Shown piece after piece: positions 1 to 6,759 of a DNA stretch of 10,254 bases. The DNA lies in NCBI GenBank assembly GCA_047639615.1, contig JBLIOL010000206.1, positions 1 through 10,254 on the forward strand, in the 5' to 3' direction. Position numbers and translations under genes: made by a program. How positions within the stretch are numbered: position 1 is the first letter of the stretch; every line of letters starts with the position of its first letter. The notes under the pieces are model-generated. The model was not told the origin of the DNA, did no database searches, and was given only the letters and a program-made list of their open reading frames with translations. The stretch is from CAYWNK01 sp047639615 (GTDB lineage: Bacteria > Planctomycetota > UBA1135 > GCA-002686595).

Positions 1-2770
1 AGTTGGCGGGCACCGTGGAAGCGGTTGCATCCACAGCCTCGTCAAAGACAATCACCAGGGTGTTGGCAGTGTTCACGTCGACCACAGCTAAGGAGCCGCC
101 CTGAGAGGGCCCGGTGGTGATGTCACCGGCCACAGCGACCGTCTGGTCGTCCTGAGCGGCCAAGGCCTCACCGTGCGCGCTGCGCAGGGGATCTCCCAGG
201 AGCAGCAGGCTCACGTCATAGTTGGTCGCACCCTGCAGGTCGCGGTTGGCGCCGGCAGCCAGGGTCATGGTGACCTCGTCGGTGTCCGTTTGCTCCAAGC
301 TCGCGCCGGTCAGGTCCACAACCAAACCGCCGGGGTTCGTGACCACGTTGTAGTTGGAAGCGCTCAGCAGACGCCAGGGGCTCATATCCACCGCAAAGGT
401 GATCACGATGGTGTCGTTCATCTCGCCGGAGACGGCGGTGACGGCGGGGCCGCCAGCAATGCTGGGCAAGGTCGTGTTGCGAGTGGCGATGACCTCACCG
501 TCCGCGGGGAACATTAGGTTGCCAGCCAGGTCGGTCAGACCGATGACGTCCACAGTGTCACCCGCGGTGATCACGAAGCCGTAGTCGATCGTCACGCCAA
601 GACCACCGTGGGTGGAGGTGGAGCTCAGGGGGTGACCTTTGATCACGCCCACGTTCGTCTTCAGTAGGAAGAAGTGAGTACCGGTGGCGTTGTTGGTCGG
701 GTGGTAGAGATCGTCGAAGGGGCCGCAGGGCTCCGAGAAGCGCACCTCTAACTTGGTGTTATCGCCCGGATCCACGTAGGCCAAGGAAACCGAGGGGCGG
801 TTGCTCTCAGCCGACACGGTGCCATTGGCAGCGGTCATGTCGATGCTATTACCAGCCAGGTCGCGCATGGTGCTCATGCTGACTTGGAAGTCGTCAGCAC
901 CCACCAGGTACTGATCGCCGGCGTCGAGGGTCAGGGTTACGACACGGCTGTCCGCGTCGTAGGAAACCGCCTCGGCTGCCAGGGTGATCGTGGTGCCGAC
1001 CGGGGACTCGAGGGACCAGTTAGCCAGGGTCTCGACCTCGGCTTCGATCATGTCGTCATTGAAGAGCACGACGATGGTGTCGTTGTCGGCGCCTTCGATC
1101 GCAGCGGCCTGGGCCAGCTGGATGCCGGGGTCGGTCACGTCGGTGGAGACGATGGCGGTGGCACCGGAGGGAGCCCCCATGGTGTTGCCGGCCAGGTCGT
1201 CCACGTTAGCGGAGACGTTCAGGGTGTAGTCACCGGGAACGATCACGTCCTGAACCACCAAGCGCACCGTGCTGCCATCGGGCTGCAGGGTTGCGCTATC
1301 GATCACCACCACCGGAGCGAAGGTGTAGTTAGTCGTCGTCTGTGCCTCGGTGCCGTGCAAGTCCTCGTCGAAGGCCACATCAACCGTTTTGCCGCTGCCG
1401 TCGGCATCCCGGTTCTGGGTAATTGTCAGGAGGCTCGGAGCGCCGGCGTCGCCGCCAGCGTTCACGGAGGTAGCCGCAGCGGTGAAGTTGTCACCGTCGA
1501 CGTCCGTCAGGCCAGTGCCGGTCACATCGACCGCATCGCCGTTACGCATGTCCAAACCCTGCAGCGCAACCGTCAAGGTGCGCGTAGCCAGGTCGTAGGT
1601 CAGCACGTGATCGGCCATAGTCAGCGCGCCGCCGTCCACGTCGATGGACCAGAGGGTCGGATCGGTGGCGAAGTCCGGATCGAGGGCACCGCTGGTGGTC
1701 ACGGTGATGCTGTCACCAGAGACGCCTGCGACGGTGGTCGCGACCACGCCCGTATAAGCGTTGGCGGAAGCTTCCCCGTTGCCGATGGCCACGGTGGCGC
1801 CAGCGATGGCGTTGCCGTGTGCATCCACGAGGCCCGTGTGATCCAGGGTATCCAGGCCCGGTACGACGGGAGCGCTATAGATCACGCGCAAGGTCACGGC
1901 GTCCACTTGGGTGACACCGAAGACGATGGTCTGGGCCGGGGCGCCGCCATGGTCGTTGACCGTGAAGTTGCCAGCGTTCGAGGCCAAGGGGTCCATGGGC
2001 TCGTTGAAGATGAAGTCCACCACGTCGCCGGAGGCGGAGATGGCGATGCGCTGCTCCGAAGAGGTCAGCGTCGGTGCCGTGTTGTCGCCGGTAGCTGCTG
2101 CCACCAACGAGCCGCCCCCAAGGGAGACCTCGGAAACGCCGATGACACCCGCGCCGGGGGTCAGAGTGAAGGAAGCGTGAATGTTCGCACTCACGCCCAG
2201 GTCCATGGTCAGGGTTTGGGCGCCCGCATTAAAGGTCAGCGTGGAGTCCGACAGGTCCAGGTTGTTGCCATTGGTGGCAAGGGTCCAGTTGGCGTCGTCC
2301 TCCGCCGCGGCCTCAACGATGTTCACCCCGCTGAAGCCGATCACGATCTGATCGCCACCCAGCAGGGCGTCCCCGGTGTCCTGAGTCGCGGAGTTGACCG
2401 CGAAGGTGGGCGGAGTCGAGTCACTGGTAGTGACCTGCACCGAGTTGCCGGTGCTATCGATGCTCTCCAGGATGCGCACGCTGAACGCCGTGGTGACTCG
2501 CTCGTCCCAGACGACGGTGACCGAAGTCCCGTTCTGAGTCGCGCTCACCACCGCTTGGGTACCCGTGATACGCACCTTGGCGCCGGTGATGGTCCCAGGG
2601 TTACGATCGAAGCTCAAGACGGTGGTGGCACCGGTGGCATCGATCCCAAGGTCCTGAACGACTGAGAGAAGGGCAGCCGTGGGGGCAGCATCGGAGGATG
2701 AGCTGCACCCAGAAGCCAGGACGGACAGGGCGGCAAGAGTGAAGCCACCGAAGCGGGTAATGAGGGACAT
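1..2770 (-). CDS. Large Ig-like (SbsA/Big_5-type) repeat lipoprotein, C-terminus beyond left edge
   Basis: The minus-strand reading frame is open from ATG at 2770 to the left edge, giving 923 codons with no stop. The N-terminus is a lipoprotein signal: a short charged start (MSLITRF), a hydrophobic stretch, then LASGC with the lipidated cysteine at residue 22, followed by a Ser-rich linker. The rest is tandem units of about 105-115 residues. Each unit has an early 'F-[NDS]-[ED]-x-[ML]' element (near residues 254, 466, 569, 678, 791, 908; weaker near 55, 150 and 358). Many end in a 'D-L-A-G-N' type element (near 523, 635, 745; variants 'DAHGN' near 313 and 'SAHGE' near 865). This pattern is typical of bacterial Ig-like SbsA domains found in cell-surface proteins. 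It is probably an outer-membrane or surface-anchored structural or adhesive protein; no catalytic motif is visible. No Shine-Dalgarno precedes the start. The C-terminal sorting or anchoring region is not in the window. Confidence 0.85.
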   Translation of the reverse strand, partial: MSLITRFGGFTLAALSVLASGCSSSSDAAPTAALLSVVQDLGIDATGATTVLSFDRNPGTITGAKVRITGTQAVVSATQNGTSVTVVWDERVTTAFSVRILESIDSTGNSVQVTTSDSTPPTFAVNSATQDTGDALLGGDQIVIGFSGVNIVEAAAEDDANWTLATNGNNLDLSDSTLTFNAGAQTLTMDLGVSANIHASFTLTPGAGVIGVSEVSLGGGSLVAAATGDNTAPTLTSSEQRIAISASGDVVDFIFNEPMDPLASNAGNFTVNDHGGAPAQTIVFGVTQVDAVTLRVIYSAPVVPGLDTLDHTGLVDAHGNAIAGATVAIGNGEASANAYTGVVATTVAGVSGDSITVTTSGALDPDFATDPTLWSIDVDGGALTMADHVLTYDLATRTLTVALQGLDMRNGDAVDVTGTGLTDVDGDNFTAAATSVNAGGDAGAPSLLTITQNRDADGSGKTVDVAFDEDLHGTEAQTTTNYTFAPVVVIDSATLQPDGSTVRLVVQDVIVPGDYTLNVSANVDDLAGNTMGAPSGATAIVSTDVTDPGIQLAQAAAIEGADNDTIVVLFNDDMIEAEVETLANWSLESPVGTTITLAAEAVSYDADSRVVTLTLDAGDQYLVGADDFQVSMSTMRDLAGNSIDMTAANGTVSAESNRPSVSLAYVDPGDNTKLEVRFSEPCGPFDDLYHPTNNATGTHFFLLKTNVGVIKGHPLSSTSTHGGLGVTIDYGFVITAGDTVDVIGLTDLAGNLMFPADGEVIATRNTTLPSIAGGPAVTAVSGEMNDTIVITFAVDMSPWRLLSASNYNVVTNPGGLVVDLTGASLEQTDTDEVTMTLAAGANRDLQGATNYDVSLLLLGDPLRSAHGEALAAQDDQTVAVAGDITTGPSQGGSLAVVDVNTANTLVIVFDEAVDATASTVPAN

Positions 2771-2875
2771 TTTCAGGGAGGGACCGGGGGATGCGCGGCA
2801 GCGCCAGACGGGGTTGGAACGGGTCCTGCGCCGCATGGGGGTTCGCGGGAAGGACCGGTCCAGCTATCGGCCCAA

Positions 2876-2897
2876 AGCCCTCAGCCCTTGAGGGGCT
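2876..2897. other. Small bulged hairpin upstream of the Ig-like lipoprotein gene
   Basis: Positions 2876-2883 pair with 2889-2897 (eight base pairs, one bulged G, five-base loop). It lies about 105 bases upstream of the lipoprotein ATG, in the 179-base spacer 2771-2949 between that start and the GC hairpin at 2950-2982. It could be part of the gene's 5' untranslated region. No convincing promoter or Shine-Dalgarno was found in this spacer, and nothing else recognisable lies there. Confidence 0.25.
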
Positions 2898-2949
2898 CCT
2901 TCAGTCACTGACTTTTGATTGGAATCTCGTCCACTCATGACACACGAAC

Positions 2950-2982
2950 AGGGCCGGCTCCCCCGCAGAGGGAGCCGGCCCT
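2950..2982 (-). terminator. GC-rich hairpin, probable terminator of the beta-propeller gene
   Basis: A perfect 13-bp stem (2950-2962 with 2970-2982) closes a seven-base loop. It sits 45 bases beyond the stop codon of the minus-strand gene ending at 3028 and ahead of the next minus-strand start at 2770. Neither strand has a clear U-tract after the stem: the minus strand continues TGTTCGTGTG. It may therefore be a non-canonical or Rho-assisted terminator, or act as a 3'-end stabiliser. Confidence 0.6.
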
Positions 2983-3027
2983 TAAGAATCCGGACTAGCG
3001 AATGGGACACGCAGTCCGTGTCGAAAC

Positions 3028-4617
3028 TCAATCCAGCAAGAGCGGCCTTGCTAGGTGTTTGGAAAGCGCCGTGCGGTGAGGTAAGCGGAAAGCCGCCTGA
3101 ACTGCGAACGGTGTTCCGACCCAAGCGGGATCCTGAGGCACGTTGATGTCGAGGTCTGCGCGACCGTTGGCATCCGAGGGCACCAATTGAATCGTCAGGG
3201 TCGAGCGATCGAGCAGCAGCTTGCCCAACACGCCCCCCACTTGCACGGGAGCACTCTCGGTACCCACTAGGAACATGCTGATCAGGGAGTTCTGGCGCTT
3301 CGCTGCCAGGTGCAGGTTGCCGCCGAGCTCTGCCACGCCCAGCTGTTGGAGTTGACGCTCGCCTGTGTCATAGAGGCGCACGCCGCCAGTGTTCGAGAGC
3401 ACGTTGTTGTGGGTGTCCTTATGAGAGAGGACGACGCGCGTTCCAGTGGCATCCAGATCCAAGCCGCGCACGCTGCCGGGCAGGTCCACTTCCAGAACCG
3501 GCGCACCTTGCGTCCTGTCCATGAGCAGTAGCTCGGGGTCCACGCCGTTGCCCCAGGTACCGAAGGCGACGCGCTTGCCGTTGGCGGTCATAGAGATCGC
3601 ACTGGGCAAGTTCTGCAAGCCGTTGCCTGCGCTCGCCTGCAGCAGGCGCTGGGTGCGGGTCTGAGTCTTCGCTTGCCAGATCTCGAAGGCGGCGTCATAG
3701 CCGTTGGTGAACTTCCACAGGCCCATGGCCAGGGTTGCGCCGTTATGACTCAGTGCGACTTGCGTCGGCATCCAATCGCCGCTTTGGTTTGACTGGGGGT
3801 GCGCCGGAAGCTGAGCAGCTAAGCTCCAGAAGCCAAAGTCTTCGGTGTACACCTCCAAGGCGCCGGGTCGGCCCGCAGCCATGGTCAAGCCATCGCCGGA
3901 GAGTGCCAGCGCAGCCGTTGCCACGCCGCGGTTCTCGTGGAAGAGCACCGCGCCACTGCGATCCAAGACGAACAGGTCGGGACCGCTGGTCAAAGCCAGG
4001 CGCCGGCCGTCGGCGGACATGACGAACTCGTCGAGGGTGACACCCTGGTGAAAGCTGCGCGAGTAGAGCGCGCCTGTGCTAGCCACGAGCACGTCGACCA
4101 CCACGTTGCCGGCGGCGGGCAGGTACAGAGCACAGGCCACCAGGTTGCCTTCACCATCGGCGACGATGCGCGCCACGCCGGTGCTCAGCAAACCCATGCT
4201 GTGCGTCCAGGTGGGAACCATCGGTTGACCGGGAGCCAAGCTCTCGGGCTGAAAGAGGCTGACCTCGGTGGTGCGCTGCGCGCCATTCTGGGTCTCCACC
4301 TGAGTCATGGAGAAGAGGTTGCCGTTCTGCGCGCCAAGCGTGCGCGACTGAAGCGTCCCAGCAGGTAGGTCGACCTCGCGGCGCACATCGGCTGCGCCTT
4401 GGTCGTGGGCGTCCAGCAGGAAGCGATGACCGTTCTGGCCCTTGGCCGTACCGAAGACGAGCGCGTCGTCCGCGGCGAAACCGACGCTGCTAGGAATCCA
4501 AGCCTCCAGCGGAGTCGCCCCGCGGATCCAGCGCATTCCAGGCTGGAAGGGGTCTTGCGAGAGGGCGGAACTGGCGCTGGCGAGGCCAATTAGGATGGAT
4601 AGTGTCGGTCGTAGCAT
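3028..4617 (-). CDS. Secreted WD40/YVTN-like beta-propeller protein of unknown function
   Basis: The 529-residue product starts with a classical signal peptide (MLRPTLSILIGLASASSALS, likely cleavage before Gln21). The mature part repeats a blade-like element of the form '[hydrophobic]-S-x-[DN]-G-x-x-[hydrophobic]-A-x-[GS]' at about 40-55-residue intervals: VMSADGRRLALTS near 198, ALSGDGLTMAAG near 236, ALSHNGATLAMG near 288, SMTANGKRVAFG near 341 and DLDATGTRVVLSH near 383. Several repeats are followed by a 'lhhhD' strand such as LFVLD, LLLMD or VRLYD. That is how WD40/YVTN-type beta-propellers look. The last 75 or so residues form a separate beta-rich module (DLDINVPQDPAWVGTPFAVQ). No enzyme motif is visible, so a binding or scaffold role outside the cytoplasm is inferred. 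The ATG at 4617 is favoured because it directly begins the signal peptide. The gene is divergent from the glycine-riboswitch operon and has no Shine-Dalgarno. Confidence 0.8.
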   Translation of the reverse strand: MLRPTLSILIGLASASSALSQDPFQPGMRWIRGATPLEAWIPSSVGFAADDALVFGTAKGQNGHRFLLDAHDQGAADVRREVDLPAGTLQSRTLGAQNGNLFSMTQVETQNGAQRTTEVSLFQPESLAPGQPMVPTWTHSMGLLSTGVARIVADGEGNLVACALYLPAAGNVVVDVLVASTGALYSRSFHQGVTLDEFVMSADGRRLALTSGPDLFVLDRSGAVLFHENRGVATAALALSGDGLTMAAGRPGALEVYTEDFGFWSLAAQLPAHPQSNQSGDWMPTQVALSHNGATLAMGLWKFTNGYDAAFEIWQAKTQTRTQRLLQASAGNGLQNLPSAISMTANGKRVAFGTWGNGVDPELLLMDRTQGAPVLEVDLPGSVRGLDLDATGTRVVLSHKDTHNNVLSNTGGVRLYDTGERQLQQLGVAELGGNLHLAAKRQNSLISMFLVGTESAPVQVGGVLGKLLLDRSTLTIQLVPSDANGRADLDINVPQDPAWVGTPFAVQAAFRLPHRTALSKHLARPLLLD

Positions 4618-4788
4618 GTTTGACGGCGCCTACAGGCACCTTCTCCAGTTCAAAACTACCCCTCCTGTAGGACGCGGTCGGACGAACTCAAACTTCTGTG
4701 CCGCAAGGACTTGCATCATTCCAGAGGGCCATTCTTTCCACCTATAGCGCGTTCGCTCGCGCGGCTCTCACCCAGAGACGCCAGCTGT
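4618..4788. other. Divergent intergenic region with weak promoter candidates
   Basis: This stretch separates the minus-strand propeller gene from the plus-strand riboswitch leader, so it should hold both promoters. On the plus strand TATAGC at 4743-4748 is a passable -10 box, but the best -35 at the right distance (TTCCAG, 4719-4724, 18-base spacer) matches poorly. A small inverted repeat (GCCTACAGGC) lies near 4629-4638, just upstream of the minus-strand start. Nothing else recognisable was found. Confidence 0.3.
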
Positions 4789-4856
4789 GATTGGGCCCCT
4801 GATTGGCGGTGACAAGCGGCGGAAGGAGGCCTAAACTCTCCGCCCAATCGACCACC
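4789..4856 (+). ncRNA. Degenerate aptamer-like element upstream of the glycine riboswitch
   Basis: A perfect 8-bp stem (GATTGGGC 4789-4796 with GCCCAATC 4842-4849) encloses sequence that echoes the glycine aptamer core: GGCGGAAGGAGGCC (4818-4831) resembles the GCCGAAGGGGCAA segment. AAACTCTC at 4833-4840 is identical to the core of the true aptamer at 4933-4940, exactly 100 bases downstream. After it, GCCCAATCGAC loosely follows the aptamer's AGGCAnnnGGAC. A second GATTGG copy at 4801 could compete for the same 3' strand. It may be a decayed first aptamer or the ghost-aptamer helix known from singlet glycine riboswitches. The P3b arm appears to be missing. Confidence 0.4.
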
Positions 4857-4859
4857 AGA

Positions 4860-4958
4860 CCCGGGGAGAGCTTCGGGGGCCCTTTATTGATGGCCCTGCC
4901 GAACGCCGAAGGGGCAAGCACCGCAAGGTGCGAAACTCTCAGGCACCATGGACCCGGG
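4860..4958 (+). promoter_or_regulatory. Glycine riboswitch aptamer (gcvT leader)
   Basis: All signature segments of the glycine aptamer occur in order. P1 is CCCGGG (4860-4865) with CCCGGG (4953-4958). GAGAG (4866-4870) pairs with CTCTC (4936-4940). A P2-like hairpin spans about 4872-4903 (TTCGG...CCGAA around GGGCC...GGCCC). The conserved GCCGAAGGGGCAA lies at 4905-4917. A P3b hairpin GCACC-GCAA-GGTGC lies at 4918-4931. The 3' core AAACTCTCAGGCA is at 4933-4945, then GGAC at 4950-4953. Glycine binding to this RNA class usually raises expression of glycine cleavage genes, which fits gcvT immediately downstream. No intrinsic terminator with a U-tract is visible between it and the gene, so the expression platform may act on translation; that is inference. 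Confidence 0.95.
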
Positions 4959-4964
4959 CCCACT

Positions 4965-5046
4965 GGGCTCACCTGGACACTCACTCCCTCGGGAGCCGAG
5001 CGAACAGGGGCAACCTTCCTATCCCGGTCTCCAACCATAGAGGCCC
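4965..5046 (+). ncRNA. Possible degenerate second glycine aptamer
   Basis: A closing stem GGGCTC (4965-4970) pairs with GAGGCCC (5040-5046, one bulged G). Inside are a small CTCC/GGAG hairpin (4984-4995), a GAACAGGGGCAACC segment (5002-5015) resembling the conserved GAAGGGGCAA, and CTATCCCGGTCTCC (5019-5032) resembling CTCTCAGGT of second aptamers. The spacing after the canonical aptamer (six-base linker) suits a tandem arrangement. Several core bases differ from consensus, so glycine binding by this domain is doubtful; it may be a docking or ghost domain. It ends 20 bases before the gcvT GTG. Confidence 0.4.
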
Positions 5047-5066
5047 GCCCCAGCCCCCAGTTTCCA

Positions 5067-6176
5067 GTGAGCTCCCCCCTTCGCGAAACCACCCTGCACG
5101 CTGTCCACGCCGCCGCCGGCGCCAAGCTTGTGGAATTCGGCGGCTGGCACATGCCGGTCCAGTACGGCCCGATTCTCGATGAGGTCAAGCAAGTCCGCGA
5201 GCGCTGCGGACTGTTCGATTTGGGACACATGGGTCGCTTCCGCCTGACCGGCCCCGACGCCGTGGCCCTGGTCGACAAGGTCGCCACCTGCTTCTGCGCC
5301 AAGATCCCGATCGACTCGATCCGTTACGGCCTGCTCTGCAAGCCCGACGGCAACCCCATCGACGACATCCTGGTCTACCGCGGCACGGACGACGTCTTCA
5401 TGGTGGTCAACGCCGGCAACGCCGAGCGCGACCTAGCTTGGATCACCGAGCACGCCCAAGGCATGGACGTGCAGATCGAGAACCAAACCGACAGCCTGGC
5501 CATGCTCGCCCTGCAGGGTCAGCACTCCGTCGCCGTGCTGCAGCGCATTGTGAAGGACATCGACGTGGGTAGCATCGGCTACTACAAGTCCGGCTTCGGC
5601 ACCCTGCTCGACATGCCGAACGTACGCATCTCGCGCACGGGCTACACGGGCGAGGACGGCTTCGAGTTCTACTTCCCGGCCGAGCGCGGCGCGGACGTTT
5701 GGAACGCCCTACTCGAGCACGCCGAAGAAGGCGAGCTGGCCCCCATCGGCCTCGGCGCGCGCGACACCCTGCGCCTCGAAGCGGGCATGCCGCTCTACGG
5801 TCACGAGATCGACGAAGAGCACAACCCCATCGAAGCCGGGCTGAACTTCGGCATCTCCTTCAAGGAGGAGAAAGGCGACTGGATCGGCCGCGCTGCCCTA
5901 GCCGCCGTTAAAGAGAACCCCAGTCGCAAGCTCGTCGGTCTGACCACCGCAGGCAAGCGCGTCCCGCGCGAAGGCTACCCCCTGTACAACGGCGAGACCC
6001 TGGTGGGTAGCGTCTGTTCTGGAGCCGTGTCCCCCACCGTGGGAACCAACATCGGCTCCGCTTACCTCCCGCTCGAACTGGCCGTCGCTGGCCAGCGGGT
6101 GGAACTAGATATTCGCGGCAAGCGCCAAGAGTGCACCGTGACCGACCTCCCCTTCTACTCCCGCAAACGCAAGTAA
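5067..6176 (+). CDS. gcvT: Aminomethyltransferase (glycine cleavage system T protein)
   Basis: GcvT catalyses the tetrahydrofolate-dependent release of ammonia and transfer of the methylene carbon from the aminomethyl-lipoyl H protein. The product is 369 residues, the usual family length. Visible motifs are GGWHMPVQYG (25-34), GLFDLGHMGR (48-57), NPIDDILVY (96-104, with the acidic residues of the folate site; Asp99 probably matches the catalytic Asp of characterised T proteins), GYTGEDGFEF (192-201), GLGARDTLRLEAGM (228-241) and the C-terminal barrel from about residue 285. The start is set at GTG 5067, giving MSSPLRETTLHAVH, which aligns with the normal N-terminus. The frame stays open upstream to ATG 4803, but that extension would translate the riboswitch. 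No Shine-Dalgarno is seen. It is first in the set gcvT-gcvH-lipoyl gene, four bases before gcvH, and is expected to respond to glycine through the leader RNA. Confidence 0.95.
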   Translation: MSSPLRETTLHAVHAAAGAKLVEFGGWHMPVQYGPILDEVKQVRERCGLFDLGHMGRFRLTGPDAVALVDKVATCFCAKIPIDSIRYGLLCKPDGNPIDDILVYRGTDDVFMVVNAGNAERDLAWITEHAQGMDVQIENQTDSLAMLALQGQHSVAVLQRIVKDIDVGSIGYYKSGFGTLLDMPNVRISRTGYTGEDGFEFYFPAERGADVWNALLEHAEEGELAPIGLGARDTLRLEAGMPLYGHEIDEEHNPIEAGLNFGISFKEEKGDWIGRAALAAVKENPSRKLVGLTTAGKRVPREGYPLYNGETLVGSVCSGAVSPTVGTNIGSAYLPLELAVAGQRVELDIRGKRQECTVTDLPFYSRKRK

Positions 6177-6180
6177 TCCC

Positions 6181-6576
6181 ATGCGCCCCGACGACCGCAA
6201 ATACCAAGACAGCCACGAGTGGGCCAAGCTCGACGGCGACACCATCCTGGTCGGCATCACCGACTTCGCCGTAGAGGAACTCTCCAACGGCAATGAAGGC
6301 GACCTCGTCTACTGCGACCTCCCCGAGGTTGGCCTCGTGGTCGAGCAAGGCGAGACCTTCGGCGAGATCGAATCCGTCAAGGCCGTCTCCGACCTCAACG
6401 CCCCCGTTGGCGGCGAGATCATCGAGATCAACAAGGACATGGAAGAGCACCTCGAAGTCCTCGGCGTGGACCCGTGGAATAAGGGTTGGCTGATCCGCAT
6501 CAAGCCCACCTCCACCGATCTCGGCCACCTGCTCGACGCAGAAGGCTACGAGAAGCACATCGCCGCAACGCACTAA
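6181..6576 (+). CDS. gcvH: Glycine cleavage system H protein
   Basis: The H protein carries the lipoyl arm that shuttles the aminomethyl intermediate between the P, T and L proteins in the cytoplasm. The product is 131 residues, normal for the family. The lipoyl site is the ESVKAVSDLNAPVGGEI segment, with Lys67 as the modified lysine. Other family marks are HEWAKLDGD (12-20), VGITDFAVEELSNG (24-37) and the C-terminal NKGWLIRIKP. The gene starts four bases after the gcvT stop, so the two are almost certainly co-transcribed and perhaps translationally coupled. Its upstream sequence lacks a Shine-Dalgarno. No gcvP follows; a large inverted repeat begins eight bases after its stop codon. Confidence 0.97.
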   Translation: MRPDDRKYQDSHEWAKLDGDTILVGITDFAVEELSNGNEGDLVYCDLPEVGLVVEQGETFGEIESVKAVSDLNAPVGGEIIEINKDMEEHLEVLGVDPWNKGWLIRIKPTSTDLGHLLDAEGYEKHIAATH

Positions 6577-6583
6577 GTGCGGC

Positions 6584-6728
6584 GTGTCATGCGTTCGAAC
6601 CACTTCTTCGGCCCCATTCACGCGCTGGCTGCGTTGCGGCTCCTTGACGTAACTACGGCTACGCCTGTGGCGCCACGTCTTACCAGCACGCGAATCGGGC
6701 TCGAACAAGTGATCCGAACGCATGTCAC
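6584..6728. repeat. Large imperfect inverted repeat between gcvH and the lipoyl gene
   Basis: The left arm 6584-6628 and right arm 6683-6728 are reverse complements at 38 of 45 aligned positions with one extra base in the right arm. A 54-base centre (6629-6682) carries a further five-base stem, GACGT 6646-6650 with ACGTC 6675-6679. All four transition differences between the arms become G-U wobble pairs in an RNA copied from the minus strand, and A-C mismatches in a plus-strand RNA. The element fills nearly the whole gcvH-lipoyl gene spacer. It could be a dispersed palindromic element (REP or MITE-like), an mRNA stabiliser or an attenuator. No transposase or target-site duplication was seen. 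Confidence 0.75.
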
Positions 6729-6759
6729 AGCCCACTAGGTGTCATCACCGGGGCCCGGC

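Noticed and set aside
884..2665. Plus-strand open frame of 593 codons
   Set aside because: It is antisense to the Ig-like lipoprotein frame. Its translation is rich in Gly, His, Val and Arg without domain pattern, as expected for a shadow in GC-rich DNA.
2895..2940. tRNA-like look (CTTTTGATT and a GGAATC segment) on the plus strand
   Set aside because: No acceptor, D or T stem can be paired around it. It does not form a cloverleaf and is probably chance.
4742..5302. Minus-strand open frame of 186 codons over the leader and gcvT start
   Set aside because: It overlaps the glycine riboswitch and the gcvT N-terminus on the other strand and shows no family motif.
5908..6735. Minus-strand open frame of 275 codons
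   Set aside because: It is antisense to the gcvT end, all of gcvH and the inverted repeat, and its composition is that of a shadow frame.
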